In this document: in pieces, positions 1 to 11,399 of the stretch | Layout of the letters: each line of letters begins with the position of its first letter | How positions within the stretch are numbered: position 1 is the first letter of the stretch | From: Prunus persica | Lineage: Eukaryota > Streptophyta > Magnoliopsida > Rosales > Rosaceae | Assembly: GCF_000346465.2 (NCBI RefSeq) | Contig: NC_034016.1 | Location: 7,341,814-7,405,813 of the forward strand | Reading direction: 5' to 3' | Length of the DNA: 64,000 nt | Made by a program: the position numbers and the translations under genes | Notes under the pieces: generated by a model | The model's database searches: none | Told to the model about the DNA's origin: nothing | The model's input: the letters and a program-made list of their open reading frames with translations, nothing else

Positions 1-3000
1 TTTTCTGAACCATGGTTTTTGTTTTCTAATTTGATAAAATACAAGGCCAAGAAAGAAAGTTTTGGAATCTTATATAGACGACGGTATTTTAATATGACGT
101 CGTGGTATTAACATTCACACGACGTAAAACAATAAGATACTGTCATCTATATTAGATACCAACCCTACTTTCTTTTTCTTTATATTTTATCAAATTAGGG
201 AAAAACAAAAACCATTGTTCAGAGAAATCAAACCTGCAATTAAACAAGCAAATAAAAAAAAGACTATAATTTTAAAAACAACTTTGTCAATTTTCAGACG
301 ACGCTAGAACGACTGACGAACCGTCGTGGTCTACATATTTAACCACGTAAATAAGAAGCTACCGTCGTCTTATTTAGTTGAGGTAGTTGTCTTCAAAGTT
401 GGAAACTTTCCCTCTTTGTCTGTATATTTTATCGAACTTGGAAAGAAGTAAAATGATTTTGGCCAGAAAAAAGGTAAAAAGATTTTTCAAACAAAAAACG
501 TATGAGCATGCAAAACAGCAACCAAAATAGTGAAAATGAAAGCTTACCTTTTGCGTGCAATGAAAGCAAGAGGAAGACGATGTTTAAGTTCAGAGACGAC
601 GAAGAAGACGAGAGGAAGACGATGAGATACTCTGACAGTGCTCTGACAAGGAAAAAAGTCTAAAAGTGTTCTCTGGGAGATTGAAATTTTTAATCGGGTT
701 TGGAAACAGCGCATGTGTAAGTCAGGTAGACGAAAAGTTGCTTACATATAAAACCATTTCAAAAAAATAATACGGCGGTTACATATAACTACGACGTATA
801 AATTACAAAATACGACGGTACATTTAACTTCGGACGTGGTAAATAAATACGACAGTAGAGTTGTAGGTACCGTCGTAGTAAACTCAAAAATTAAAGTACA
901 TAAGTAATAACTCGCGTCATGGTAGATTATTTAACACGTCGTTTTTATTAATGTACCGACGTGGATTTCTGTAATATACGTCGATCATACCGACGTTGAT
1001 TTTACAATTTAAACGGCGTTTTTTTTCTAAGGACCGCCGTTGGTTTTAAAAATTTATTCTATAAATTTGTCGCTTTCATTCATTTTCGGTTTACATTTAG
1101 GGTTCCAAGTTCTTCCTCTCTCAGAGACACTGTCTCTCACATCTCAAAGACAATAATTTGGATGTCTTTCTCAAAGAGAAATTGAGCTTACTCGCATCAA
1201 ATCTATGTCCACAAGAAGAAGCTTGTCAACTAGCCTTCTCACTCCCTTGATCAAGCCTGATAGGACACTTAGTGCTTCTGAATACTCCTTGCTTTCCATC
1301 AAAAGAGATGCAAGCCTGGCCTCCACTCGTTGTCGAAGGAAAGTTCGCTTCTCAGGGAAATCTGAAGATCAGATGTGCCTGATCCTCTGCTTGATTTTCT
1401 TAGCTAAGAAGATCCGTCAGATTTGTGATAACCTCTTCCTTTATCCGTAGATCTTCAGAAGAAGAAGATGGGTTTCAAGAATACGATAAAGAATAGAAAT
1501 GGCTTCAGATGGCCTCTAAAGCATGAGCAATCGAATCAGTAGTTGCTGGGAGATATGATGAAGACATTGTCAATGCTTTGAACTATACAAGTCCTGCAGA
1601 AAGATAAATTTAAAGGACCAAACTGTTAAAGAAACTGAAACAACGGCGGTTTTCTGTTCTACCGTCGTCTTTTCTCGTCGTCTATATTAAGGTAAGATGG
1701 CGGTAGATTTATAATTACCGACGTAGATTATTTTGTTAAACGTCGTTAAGTGTAATACAACCGACGTGGATTTTATTTTTAAGTTATAAATAGAGTTTTT
1801 TTTCCCGAATTCTTTCAGTTTTAGTTTTCAATTACAAAGCGTGATAAATAGATTTTTCTTTCCCGAGGAAATTTAAAATGAGGGAAATTAATGTTCTAGA
1901 ATTTGTAAACTAACACGACGCAATATTACTAACCCGAGGAAATTATAAATAGATTTTGCTTTCCCGAAGAAATTTTAAATTAATTCAGTTTGAAACAACG
2001 ACAGTTTTTTGTTATGCCGTCGTTTTTAACTAACACGACGCAATATTTGTTTTGCGACGTGGAATCTTTTCATTTAACATCGTTAGGTTTAATATAACCG
2101 ACGTGGATTTGAATTTTTAAATTATGAATAGAATTTTTTTTCCCGTGACCTTACAGTTTATTTTTCAATTACAGTGCGTTATAAATAGAGTTTTTTTTTC
2201 GGAGGAAATTTAAAATGAAGGAAATTAATGTTCTGGAATATGTAAAGTTTCTTTTTTGGATGACAGATTTAAATAAAATAAGAATATAAAAACAACGACT
2301 GTTTTTGTATTACTGTCGTCGTTTTTCGTCGTCTTAAGTAAGACTAAGACGACGTAATATATTTGTTGAGCGACGTTGATTTGTTTTTTAAACGTCGTTA
2401 GGTATAATATAACCGTCGTTGAAAATTGTCTCTCTGATTGCAAATTTGCAACGACGTTAGGTATAATATTTGTAGATACACAAACGCACACACATCATCA
2501 ACTTCCAAAAAATTGTCTCTCTGATTGCAAATCTGTGTCATCTGTTAAGATTATGATGTGGAACAGAGTTCCATCTGGTAAGATTTCGTAACCCTTGGGA
2601 TCTCAGAAAAATCTGATTATGTCGGCGGTTTTCTATATAAACCGTCGTGGTTATTTCAATTCTTGTCATTAAGTAGATCTACCGACGTAGGATAAGAAAA
2701 TCAAAGAAAAAAATTGTTAACAAAAATTCTTATTAAGACGACGGTTTAAATTAAAGGTACGACGTATAAAATGAATAAATACGACGTTAAATTTTATACG
2801 ATTTAAAGATAACGTCGTAGAACTATACGAGAATGACGTCGATATATTTATATTTTCCGTCGTTATACATTAATTTAATACGGCGATATTTTGTATTTTA
2901 AAGCCGTGGATTTGTTTGTAATTATACGGCGTCTTATACGAAAACCTCGTCGTGTTATTTTATGAGTAAAAACGACGGCTTTTATTGAAATCGTCGTCTT

Positions 3001-3266
3001 TACTTTCTACGTCGGCCGATTCATAACTTCTGCCGTTCTTTGTTGGCTTTGATTTTACACTGCGGAAATCTGTTTCAAATAGACGTCGGTTGTTTAATTA
3101 GGTATGTCGTTGTTTTTGAATAGTCATTTGAATCTCCATTTTTTAGTTGTCTAAGGTGGTATTACACGACGGTGTTTTTAGAACCGTCGTCTTTTTAAAA
3201 ACCACGACGGTTTTCACTTAGACCGTCGTTGTTTTCTAGTCATCTTTTTCACTTTTTGTAGTAGAG
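1..3266 (-). mobile_element. Partial CACTA (En/Spm) element, same family as the complete copy at 4727-19926
   Basis: Reading the minus strand from about 3266 toward 1 follows the left end of the complete element at 4727 to about 7600: the same end (TTTTTGTAGTAG at 3253-3264 on the plus strand), the same runs of ACGACGGT/ACCGTCGT motifs, and the same captured gene fragment and leader. The terminal dinucleotide is AG instead of TG, so the extreme end is mutated or lost. The rest of the element lies beyond base 1. The order of some internal blocks differs from the complete copy: a segment near 2030-2300 corresponds to 6655-6925 there, so the two copies rearranged independently. Confidence 0.8.
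1165..1607 (-). pseudogene. Captured fragment of a 26S proteasome lid subunit (RPN6/PSMD11-like) gene inside CACTA
   Basis: Translating the minus strand gives residues such as RVEARLASLLMESKEYSEAL followed by SGLIKGVRRLVDKLLLVDID. This resembles the N-terminal PCI/TPR-like part of the proteasome regulatory subunit RPN6, which clamps the lid to the base and core. An upstream part resembles the very N-terminus of plant RPN6 (TTDSIAHALEA in the sister copy). In-frame stops and a frameshift after VDID (out-of-frame SKLNFSLRK, matching family SKLHFSLRN) show it is not a working gene. The longest open frame here is on the opposite strand and is only a shadow. It is a transduplicated gene piece carried by the transposon. 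Confidence 0.72.
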
Positions 3267-3840
3267 AAGTATGGGATTTTGTTTCAAAGACAACAAAGAA
3301 AGGAATGTGTGTCAGGTTACGTGGATTTGGATTATACGGATACTTAGACAAGAGGAGATCCACCATGGGGTATTTTTCACTTATGGTGGAGAACCGATTA
3401 GTTGGAGAGCGGTGATATAATCACTTACTACCTTGTCTACTATTGAAGTAGAGTATATGGCGCTAACAGAGGCTTCTAAGGAAACGTTATAGTTGACAAG
3501 ATTGGTGAAAGAGTTCAAGATAGCTCAAGACTTGGTGGTGATTCAAAGTGACAATCAAAGTGCTATATGCTTAGTCAAGGATCAAGTGTTTCACAGAAGG
3601 ACTAAACATATTGATGTACGGTACCACCGGATAAGGGATTGGGTGAACGATAGGGAAATTCTAATAGAGAAGGTTCATAAGGACGAGAATGCTTCGGATT
3701 GCTTGACCAAGCCAGTCACAGCTGAGAAGTTCAGACATTGTTTGAGCTTTCTCAGTCTTGTTACATGCTAAAGATTGAGGTAGAGCTCTTGGGGTCAATG
3801 ATTTTCACAAGGTGTTTAAGGCTCACCAAGGTGGAGATTG
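3267..3840 (+). pseudogene. Ty1/copia retrotransposon remnant: RNase H end of pol and polypurine tract
   Basis: The end of a copia polyprotein, degraded by frameshifts and stops. From about 3340 fragments read GYVD.D, LDKRRSTMGY and STIEVEYMALTEASKE. The open part at 3493-3771 continues with VVIQSDNQSAICLVKD, TKHIDVRYHRIRDWV and SDCLTKPVTAEKF, the usual C-terminal RNase H signature of plant copia elements (DNQSAI, TKHIDVRYH, LTKP). After its stop codon a purine-rich AAGGTGGAGATTG at about 3828-3840 is the polypurine tract before the 3' LTR. The 5' side is cut by the CACTA end at 3266. Confidence 0.85.
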
Positions 3841-4090
3841 TGGATGTTGGCTCACCTTGAAGATGCGGAAGGAACGGAGGAAATGGACAGTCAAAGAGCT
3901 GTAGTCGACTAATCATTATGCCAAGTGATCAGTCACCTGGAGAAGTCGCAATTCGCTATTCTTGGCAAAAAACAACTGGTTGCCTACACAGTAGCTTCCT
4001 TTCCTTGCTACTTCATCTCTTTATCTTGCTGCTCCTCTTGCCGCCTTGTAGTTCCTCTTTCTCATGCATCCAATCATGAGCCAAAACACA
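3841..4090. repeat. Joined copia LTR remnants
   Basis: The plus-strand polypurine tract ends at 3840 and is followed by LTR-like TGGATGTTGGCTCACC. At 4091-4110 lies the reverse complement of the same tract (AATCTCCACCTTGG), so a minus-strand LTR begins at 4090 and reads left. Bases from about 3905 to 4075 match 20886-21060 closely in the same orientation, so that part is the 3' LTR of the minus-strand element at 4091-21061. The block is therefore the meeting point of two related copia elements facing each other. I could not place the exact junction (near 3905). Confidence 0.55.
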
Positions 4091-4726
4091 TCAATCTCCA
4101 CCTTGGTGAACCATTCATCACCCATGAAAAATTATTAACCCCTGAAACCTCTTCAACCTCTTGGAAACCATTCTAGTAATTCCCAAGAGCTCCATCATGG
4201 CAAGAAACCTCTTTCCTCCATGCACCTTAGGTGCGAAGGTGCTCCACCCAATGCTAAACTTTGGCAATTCGGACCTCTTGTGTAGAAGAGAGATCCTCCA
4301 TACTGAACTCATTGCCACTCGCCTTCCTGGAACCTTGAATTCTTGACATGACTTCATATGTAAACCGCATACCAACCATTGTTCTATAAATTCCCACTTA
4401 GCCACCAACTTTGCTCTTGGATTTATGAACTAACTCCATCCTTTTCATTAAAGCACCCATCAAAGTTTCTCATTTCATGCTCTCCAAAGCACTCTAAAAC
4501 ATAGTTGAATCTTCTTTGTCTATCCATCCAAAATCTGGGGGTGGTTTGATGGATTCCTTAGGCTCAAACCTTGCTTGTTATAAAGGCTCCACCTAAAGTA
4601 GAACCACTTTGTGAGTTTGTTGTTGATGCTCAACTTCTTCAACCCTTGTGTCAAGATCCACCCGCCTTGGACTCCGTTCCATGATCACCTTGGTATGAAG
4701 CATCTTTTCGGTTGCCACTGACCCAA
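4091..4726 (-). pseudogene. 3' internal part of the minus-strand copia-like element hosting the CACTA
   Basis: Reading right to left this continues, across the CACTA insertion, from bases 19929-19927. The frame leading into the insertion carries on (about 100 weakly open codons with VIMERSPRRVDLDTRVEEVE and similar) and ends in the polypurine tract at about 4108-4091. I see no integrase, reverse transcriptase or RNase H motifs here, so the element lost most of pol or was non-autonomous. The 288-base open frame at 4118-4408 belongs to this remnant; I recognise no domain in it. Confidence 0.5.
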
Positions 4727-4740
4727 CACTACTACAAAAA
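4727..4740 (+). repeat. CACTA left terminal inverted repeat
   Basis: CACTACTACAAAAA, mirrored at the right end of the element. This is the site cut by the TNP2-type transposase. The target duplication CAA lies just outside. Confidence 0.92.
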
Positions 4741-7000
4741 TTGAAAAAGACGACCAGAAAACAACGACGGTCTAAGTGAAAACCGTCGTGGTTTATAAAA
4801 AGACGACGGTTCTAAAAACACTGTCGTGTAATACAACCTTAGACAACTAAAAAATGGAGATTCAAATGGCTGTTCACAAACAACGACGTACATAATTAAA
4901 CAACCGACGTCTATTTGAAACAGATTTCCGCAGTGTAAAATCAATGCCAACAAAGAACGGCAGAAGTTATGAATCGACCGACGTAGAAAGTAAAGACGAC
5001 GATTTCAATAAAAACTGCCGTTTTTACTCATAAAATAACACGACGAGGTTTTCGTATAAGACGCCGTATAATTACAAACAAATCCACGGCTTTAAAATAC
5101 AAAATATCGCCGTATTAAATTAATTTACAACGACGGAAAATATAAATATATCGACGTCATTCTCGTATAGTTCTACGACGTTATCTTTAAATCGTACAAT
5201 AAAATTTATCGTCGTATTTATTCATTTTATACGTCGTACCTTTAATTTTAACGGTCGTCTTAATAAGAATTTTTGTTAACAATTTTTTTCTTTGATTTTC
5301 TTATCCTACGTCGGTAGATCTACTTAATGACAAGAATTGAAATAACCACGACGGTTTATATAGAACACCGCCGACATAATCAGATTTGTCTGAGATCCCA
5401 AGGGTTACGAAATCTTACCAGATGGAACTCTGTTCCACATCATAATCTTAACAGATGACACAGATTTGCAAATATTGCGTCGTGTTAGTTTACAAATTCT
5501 AGAACATTAATTTCCCTCATTTTAAATTTCCTCGGGAAAGAAAAATCTATTTATCACGCTTTGGAATTGAAAACTAAAACTGAAAGAATACGGGAAAAAA
5601 AACTCTATTTATAATTTAAAAAAAAAATCCACGTCGGTTGTAGTACACTTAACGACGTTTAACAAAATAATCTACGTCGGTAATTATAAATCTACCGCCA
5701 TCTTAACTTAATATAGACGACGAGAAAAGACGACGGTAGAACAGAAAACCGCCGTTGTTTCAGTTTCTTTAACATATCTTTCTGCAGGACTTGTATAGTT
5801 CAAAGCATTGACAATGTCTTCATCATATCTCCCAGAAACTACTGATTCAATTGCTCATGCTTTAGAGGCCATCTGAAGCCATTTCTATTCTTTATCGCAT
5901 TCTTGAAACCCATCTTCTTCTTCTGAAGCTCTACGGATAAAGGAAGAGGCTATCACAAATCCGACGGATCTTCTTAGGCTAGAAAATCAAGCAGAGGATC
6001 AGGCACATCTGATCTTCAGATTTCCCTGAGAAGCGAACTTTCCTTCGACAGCGAGTGGAGGCCAGGCTTGCATCTCTTTTGATGGAAAGCAAGGAGTATT
6101 CAGAAGCACTAAGTGTCCTATCAGGCTTGATCAAGGAAGTGAGAAGGCTAGTTGACAAGCTTCTTCTTGTGGACATATATTTGATGCGAGTAAGCTCAAT
6201 TTCTCTTTGAGAAAGACATCCAAATTATTGTCTTTGAGACATGAGAGACTGAGAGAGGAAGAACTTGGAACCTTAAATGTAAACCGAAAATGAATGAAAG
6301 CGACAAATTTATAGAATAAATTTTTAAAACCAACGGCGGTCCTTACAAAAAAACCGCCGTTTAAATTGTAAAATCAACGTCGGTATGATCGACGTATATT
6401 ACAGAAATCCACGTCGGTAAATTAATAAAAACGACGTGTTAAATAATCTACCATGACGCGAGTTATTACTTATGTGAGTTTACTACGACGGTACCTACAA
6501 ACTACTGTCGTATTTATTTACCACGTCTGAAGTTGAATGTACCGTCGTATTTTGTAATTTATACGTCGTAGTTATATGTAACCGCCGTATTATTTTTTTG
6601 AAATGGTTTTATATGTAAGCAACTTTTCGTCTACTTGACTTACACATTCGTTGTTTTTATATTCTTATTTTATTTAAATCTGTCATCCAAAAAAGAAACT
6701 TTACATATTGCAGAATATTAATTTCCTTCGTTTTAAATTTCCTCCGGAAAAAAACTCTATTTATAACGCACTGTAATTGAAAAATAAACTGAAAGGTCAC
6801 GGGAAAAAAAATTCTATTCATAATTTAAAAATTAAAATCCACGTCGGTTATATTAAACCTAACGACGTTAAATTAAATGATTCCACGTCGAACGAAAAAT
6901 ATTGCGTCGTGTTAGTTAAAAACGACGTAGTTAAATGTAACCGCCGTATTATTTTTTTGAAATGGTTTTATATGTAAGCAACTTTTCGACTTACACATGC
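4741..7000. repeat. Left subterminal repeat array (ACGACGGT / ACCGTCGT / CACGTCGGT motifs)
   Basis: Dozens of short, partly palindromic motifs built on ACGACG, CGTCGT and ACGTCGGT occur in both orientations, often as closely spaced pairs such as ACGACGGT...ACCGTCGT. In characterised En/Spm elements, subterminal motifs of this sort bind the TNPA-class protein that synapses the ends; that role is inferred here. A block containing GTAACCGCCGTATTA followed by the same 30-odd bases appears at about 6578-6630 and again at 6938-6990, an internal duplication of about 360 bp. Confidence 0.8.
5778..6230 (+). pseudogene. Captured RPN6/PSMD11-like proteasome subunit gene fragment in the complete CACTA
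   Basis: The plus strand reads ETTDSIAHALEA near 5838-5875, then degraded sequence, then RVEARLASLLMESKEYSEAL and GLIKEVRRLVDKLLLVDI at 6047-6177, followed by a frameshift and out-of-frame SKL.FSLRK. The order matches the N-terminal third of plant RPN6, a structural (non-catalytic) lid subunit of the 26S proteasome. No promoter or complete exon set is visible, stops interrupt it, and repeats of the transposon begin on both sides. The sister CACTA at 1-3266 carries the same fragment with private changes (stop positions differ), so capture came before the two copies separated. The gene identity is recalled from the family and untested. Confidence 0.75.
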
Positions 7001-7167
7001 ACTGTTTCCAAACCCGATTAAAAATTTCAATCTCCCAGAGAAACCTTTTCGTCTTTTTTCCTTGTCAGAGCATTGTCAGAGTTTCTCATCGTCTTCCTCT
7101 CGTCTTCTTCGTCGTCTCTGAACTTAAACATCGATCATCTTCCTCTTGCTTTCATTGCACGCAAAAG
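7000..7167 (+). other. Probable 5' leader exon of the CACTA ORF1/Ulp1 gene
   Basis: A pyrimidine-rich, motif-poor stretch ends in CGCAAAAG followed by a consensus donor GTAAGC at 7168. The next good acceptor, CACTTGCAG, ends at 7839, only 14 bases before the start codon at 7854. That fits a non-coding first exon and a leader intron of about 670 bp. The leader is also present on the minus strand of the left copy (about 560-700). The transcription start was not located. Confidence 0.55.
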
Positions 7168-7839
7168 GTAAGCTTTCATTTTCACTATTTTGGTTACTGT
7201 TTTGCATGCTCATACGTTTTTTGTTTGAAAAATCTTTTTACCTTTTTTCTGGCCAAAATCATTTTACTTCTTTCCAAGTTTGATAAAATATACAGACAAA
7301 GAGGGAAAGTTTCCAACTTTGAAGACAACTACCTCAACTAAATAAGACGACGGTAGACCACGACGGTTCGTCAGTTGTTCTAGCGTCGTCTGAAAATTGA
7401 CAAAGTTGTTTTTAAAATAATAGTCTTTTTTTATATGCTTGTTTAATTGCAGGTTTGATTTCTCTGAACAATGGTTTTTGTTTTTCCCTTATTTGATAAA
7501 ATATAAAGAAAAAGAAACTAGGGTTGGTATCTAATATAGACGACAAAATATCTTATTGTTTTACGTCGTGTGAATGTTAATACCACGACGGTGTATTACT
7601 ATTGACGTCGTATGAACATAAATACCACGACGTTATATAAATAATAGTTTACCACGACGGTGTATTACTATTGACGTCGTGTGAACATATATACCACGAC
7701 GTTATATAAATAATGGTTTTAAACATTTATTACGTCTGAGATTATTTCATTGCGTCGTCTAAAATCATATCATACGTCGTATTTTTTTAATACCGTCGTT
7801 TGTGTTCTTAATGTTTTCCTGAAATATTTTCACTTGCAG
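7168..7839 (+). other. Leader intron carrying transposon motifs
   Basis: Bounded by GTAAGC and TTGCAG. It contains several ACGTCGT/ACGACGGT motifs, including two near-identical tracts around 7565-7640 and 7650-7720 (TACCACGACGGTGTATTACTA repeated at an interval of roughly 75 bp). Confidence 0.5.
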
Positions 7840-7853
7840 TTTTGTCTGTTAAA

Positions 7854-10800
7854 ATGGTTTCTCAACAACAAACTAAGGATTCTGGCTCCAAGAAGCTTGG
7901 AATGGTAGCTCCTCAAGACAAGTCTTCGAAGGAGATGAAGTCTTCGAAGAAGATGAAGTTTGCTTCATCATCTGCTGAGACAGAACAAACCAGCCAAACA
8001 ACAATCTCTGATGATTCAAAGACTGGTCGAGGTATGAGCACAATGCCTCGTGTTGTGAAGAGAAAGCTTCAGAAACTGAGGCCAATTGTTGAGTACAATA
8101 AAAGGGGGAAAGGTGTTGGCCAAGCACATATTGAGATGCAGTCGTATATTGGTGTGTTGGCACGCTCCAGGATCCCACTTGTGGACAAGAAATGGTCCCA
8201 AATCCCCCAAGGATATAAAGGAGCAGATTTGGGAAGCAGTTGACATGGCTTTTGTCGTAGGCCAAGGGGGCAAGACCTCTGTTTTAGCTTCTGCTTCCAA
8301 GAAATGGAAGGATTTCAAGTCTACACTAACGAGGCATTATATCCTTCCATACACCAATGACAGGGAGAAATTAAGCCAACCCCCTGAAACATATAAATTC
8401 ATAGAGAAAGCACAATGGGATGCCTTTGTAGCTTCAAGGCTATCCAAAGATTTTGAGTCTGTGCATTCTCAACATGCACAGATTAGGGAGAAACTCGAGT
8501 ACAATCATCGATTGTCTCGAAAAGGATATGCTGGATTGGAGGATCAATTGGAGGAAACCATGCCTGGGGTAGAAATTGATCGATCTACCTTATGGAAGAG
8601 AGCTAGACAGGACAAACATGGTAACATCCCTGATCCAAAGGTGGCAGAGAAAGCAAAATTAATTGTAAGCCTACTATCACTCTGTTTTAAATTTTTATTA
8701 AATTGTGAATTATTCTTATTACGTCGTATGTTATATTTTTCGTCGTGTGAATGATATTACCACGTCGAGAAGTTTTTAAAAACGTCGTTAAAGGTCTAAA
8801 TAGGAATCACTACTATGTTTTCTGTAATTATAGCATAAGACGTCGGTGGTTCATTTTGGCGTCGTTTGAATGATATTACCACGTCGAAACTTTTTTAAAA
8901 ACCTCGTTAACGGTCTAAATAGGAATCACTACTCTGTTTTCTTTAATTATAGCATAAGACGTCGGTTGTTTATTCATTTCGTCGTTTTAAATAAATAACC
9001 ACGTCGGTATAACTACCGTCGTGATAAGTTATAATAACGTCGGTTTATACGTTATTGCGTCGTGTGAAATTATATAATACGTCGTTTGTACATAAATAAC
9101 CGTCGTGTGTTTTTTTGTTTATCTTTTTTTAGGATGAATTGCAGAAACAAGTCTCGGAAGGCAAAGTCAGAGTAGATGGCAGCAATGATGTGCTGACCAT
9201 GGCTTTGGGCCCCGAGCATCCAGGCAGAGTGAGGGGAGTTGGTGCTGGTGTTTCCCCAAGGCAATATTTCAATTTGCCCAAACCACAGAGGGTGAGCTTT
9301 GACGACCGTTTGAAGGACAGTTTAAGAGTTCTCCTTCAAGAAGAGACTAAAAAGATGGAGGCTAAGGCAAGGGAAGAGGCCTTAAGGATGGAGGCTAGGA
9401 CAAAACAATTGGTAGAGGCTGAGAGGGAGCATTTCCTGAGTCAGCTTTCCCAATTAATTCCCAATTTTGATCCAAGCATGCTTAAACCAAGAATTAGCCA
9501 AAGCCCCAAAAATCCAATGTCTGACAAAGCTAGCTGCTCTGGAGGTGATGTGAGATCCCTACATTTGGAGGATGATACTGCCAAAATGGGGAAACATCAG
9601 CCAGATGAAGAGAAGGAATAAGAAAAAAGAGATGAAGAGAAGGAAGAAGAAAAGGAGAAAGAAGATGAAGAAAAGCATGACGACAAGGTATGTTCACATA
9701 ACTTTGCCTTTTTTATTTGTTTTTCAAAATTTCAGACGTCGATATTTTTATTTAATCCGTCGTTTGTTTAAAACTTAGACGGCGGACTTTTTTTAAGACG
9801 TAATAAAATATTTAAACGACGGTTTTTGCACCGTCGTTTAAATGGTTTCAGACGACGCTTTATTCATAAAACCGTCGTCTTTATTGAATTACCACGACAG
9901 TTTTTTCACCGTCGTTTAAATACTTTTAAGACGACGTTTTATTCCTTAAACCGTCGTCTTTATTGAATTACCACGTCATTTTTTTTATTTCTTTAAACAG
10001 GTTATTGAAGTTGGTGCTTATTCAAATATGGAGGCGCCATCTTCTTTAAAAACCCTTTGTCGTTTTGTGGAAACGACACTCCTGCCTGAGGATAAGACAC
10101 TCCAATTTACAATTGATAAGGAGGTGTTTGGTGGTGAGCGCGATACCTTCCTCCTGCCTGAAGATATTACACAATTTGCAGGTATGGAAGAAATTGGAGC
10201 TACTGTATTGGCTGTATATATGAGGTTTGTACTTCTAAAATAATACCTCGTTGGTTTATATATTGCGTCGTCTTAACTAACTAACCACGTCGTCTTAACT
10301 AACTACCGTCGTGATAAATATATTATAACGTCCTCATCTATTTCAGTACGTCGTGTGAAATATTATAATACGTCGTTTTTTTATACATAACTGTCGTGTT
10401 TGTTTGTGCTGACTTGTTTATATTATTTTATGTATTTAGGTACTTACACGATGTTTTGAAACAAGCCAATATGTGCAGCATGGTTGGCTTTATCGACCCT
10501 GCTACAGTTAGTGCCAACTCTGGCACAATAACTGAAAGATCACGACTAGTAGCAGCTCGACTTCAGAAGACAGACGGTGAACAGATTTTCATGATGCCTT
10601 ACAATCCAGGGTTAGTCTCCTTAGGATTTTGTTTTTATGATTTTCAATAAATGACAGCTTATAAACTAACCACGTCGGTGTTTTATTTTATTTAGTCGTT
10701 TGAAACTACTAACCACGTCGGTATTTATTTATCGTCTTGATAAATATATAATGTCGTCGTTATCTACTTTATTTCGTCGTGTGAAATACTATAATACGTC

Positions 10801-11399
10801 GTTTTTGTAAATAACCGTCGTTTTTATATTAATTTTGTGCAGCCGTCATTGGATCTTGCTGATTGTAAGAGCAAAGAAGGAGACCGTCTATTTTCTGGAT
10901 CCTCTGCCAGGTCATCGTGTGGTCGACGAAGAGGCGAAAAACATCGTGAACAGTGCTTTAAAAATATATAATACCCACATAGCCCGAGCAGGACGTAAAA
11001 ATGTAATTTGGAAAACTCTCTCAGGCACACCAAAGCAACCCAGCAATGTCGAATGCGGGTATTATGTGATGCGCTTCATGAGGGACATTATCATGGATCC
11101 TTCCTTGGGGTTTGAGAATAAGGTAAGAAGAAATTACCTTCATACATTTCACGTCGTTTTTTGTATTATCAACGACGGTCATGTAAAATTAACGTCGTTG
11201 AATGGATATACTACGTCGGTTATGAAAAATATCGTCGTCTGTGATTGAATTTCTTTTTATTTATAAACCCTAATAGTCATTGTTTATGCAGTATGCCAAG
11301 GGAAACCAGGAAGCTTCATACCCCCAAGAAGCCATTGATGAAGTCCGGAATGAATGGGCAGAGTTTGTTTTCCAAATTATTAAACAGGGCAATTATTGA
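7854..11399 (+). pseudogene. CACTA ORF1-type gene with Ulp1-like cysteine protease domain (two lesions)
   Basis: Six coding exons can be read with GT-AG sites and matching phases: 7854-8664, 9133-9687, 10001-10224, 10440-10610, 10843-11122 and 11292-11399, predicting 715 residues. The N-terminal exon is basic and Ser/Lys rich, then resembles the plant En/Spm transposase_24-type region (about residues 115-270: KWSQIPKDIKEQIWEAVDMA if one base is removed). The middle is a Glu/Lys-rich coiled coil. The C-terminus is a C48/Ulp1 fold: RHWILLIV (catalytic His), VYFLDPLPG (Asp), and NVECGYYVMRFM (Cys). Such proteases cleave SUMO-like peptides; their role in CACTA elements is unknown. Lesions: five C instead of four at 8204-8208 shifts the frame, and TAA at 9619 replaces a Glu codon in an acidic run. 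The start ATG at 7854 follows the acceptor at 7839. Confidence 0.85.
8665..10842 (+). repeat. Transposon motif arrays inside the introns of the Ulp1-type gene
   Basis: Introns 8665-9132, 9688-10000, 10225-10439 and 10611-10842 are each crowded with ACGTCG, CGTCGT and ACCGTCGT, like the ends of the element, whereas the exons between them are nearly free of the motif. Intron 8665-9132 contains a repeat of about 120 bp (GGTCTAAATAGGAATCACTAC near 8791 and 8910). The arrays stop cleanly at the splice sites. Confidence 0.8.

Noticed and set aside
1205..1450. Open frame of 81 codons starting MSTRRSLSTSLL, repeated at 5979-6176 on the other strand
   Set aside because: It is the antisense shadow of the captured RPN6-like fragment; the recognisable protein is on the opposite strand.
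7873..8318. Long minus-strand open frames of 100-130 codons
   Set aside because: They overlap the first coding exon of the ORF1/Ulp1 gene, whose sense frame continues through spliced exons into a conserved domain.
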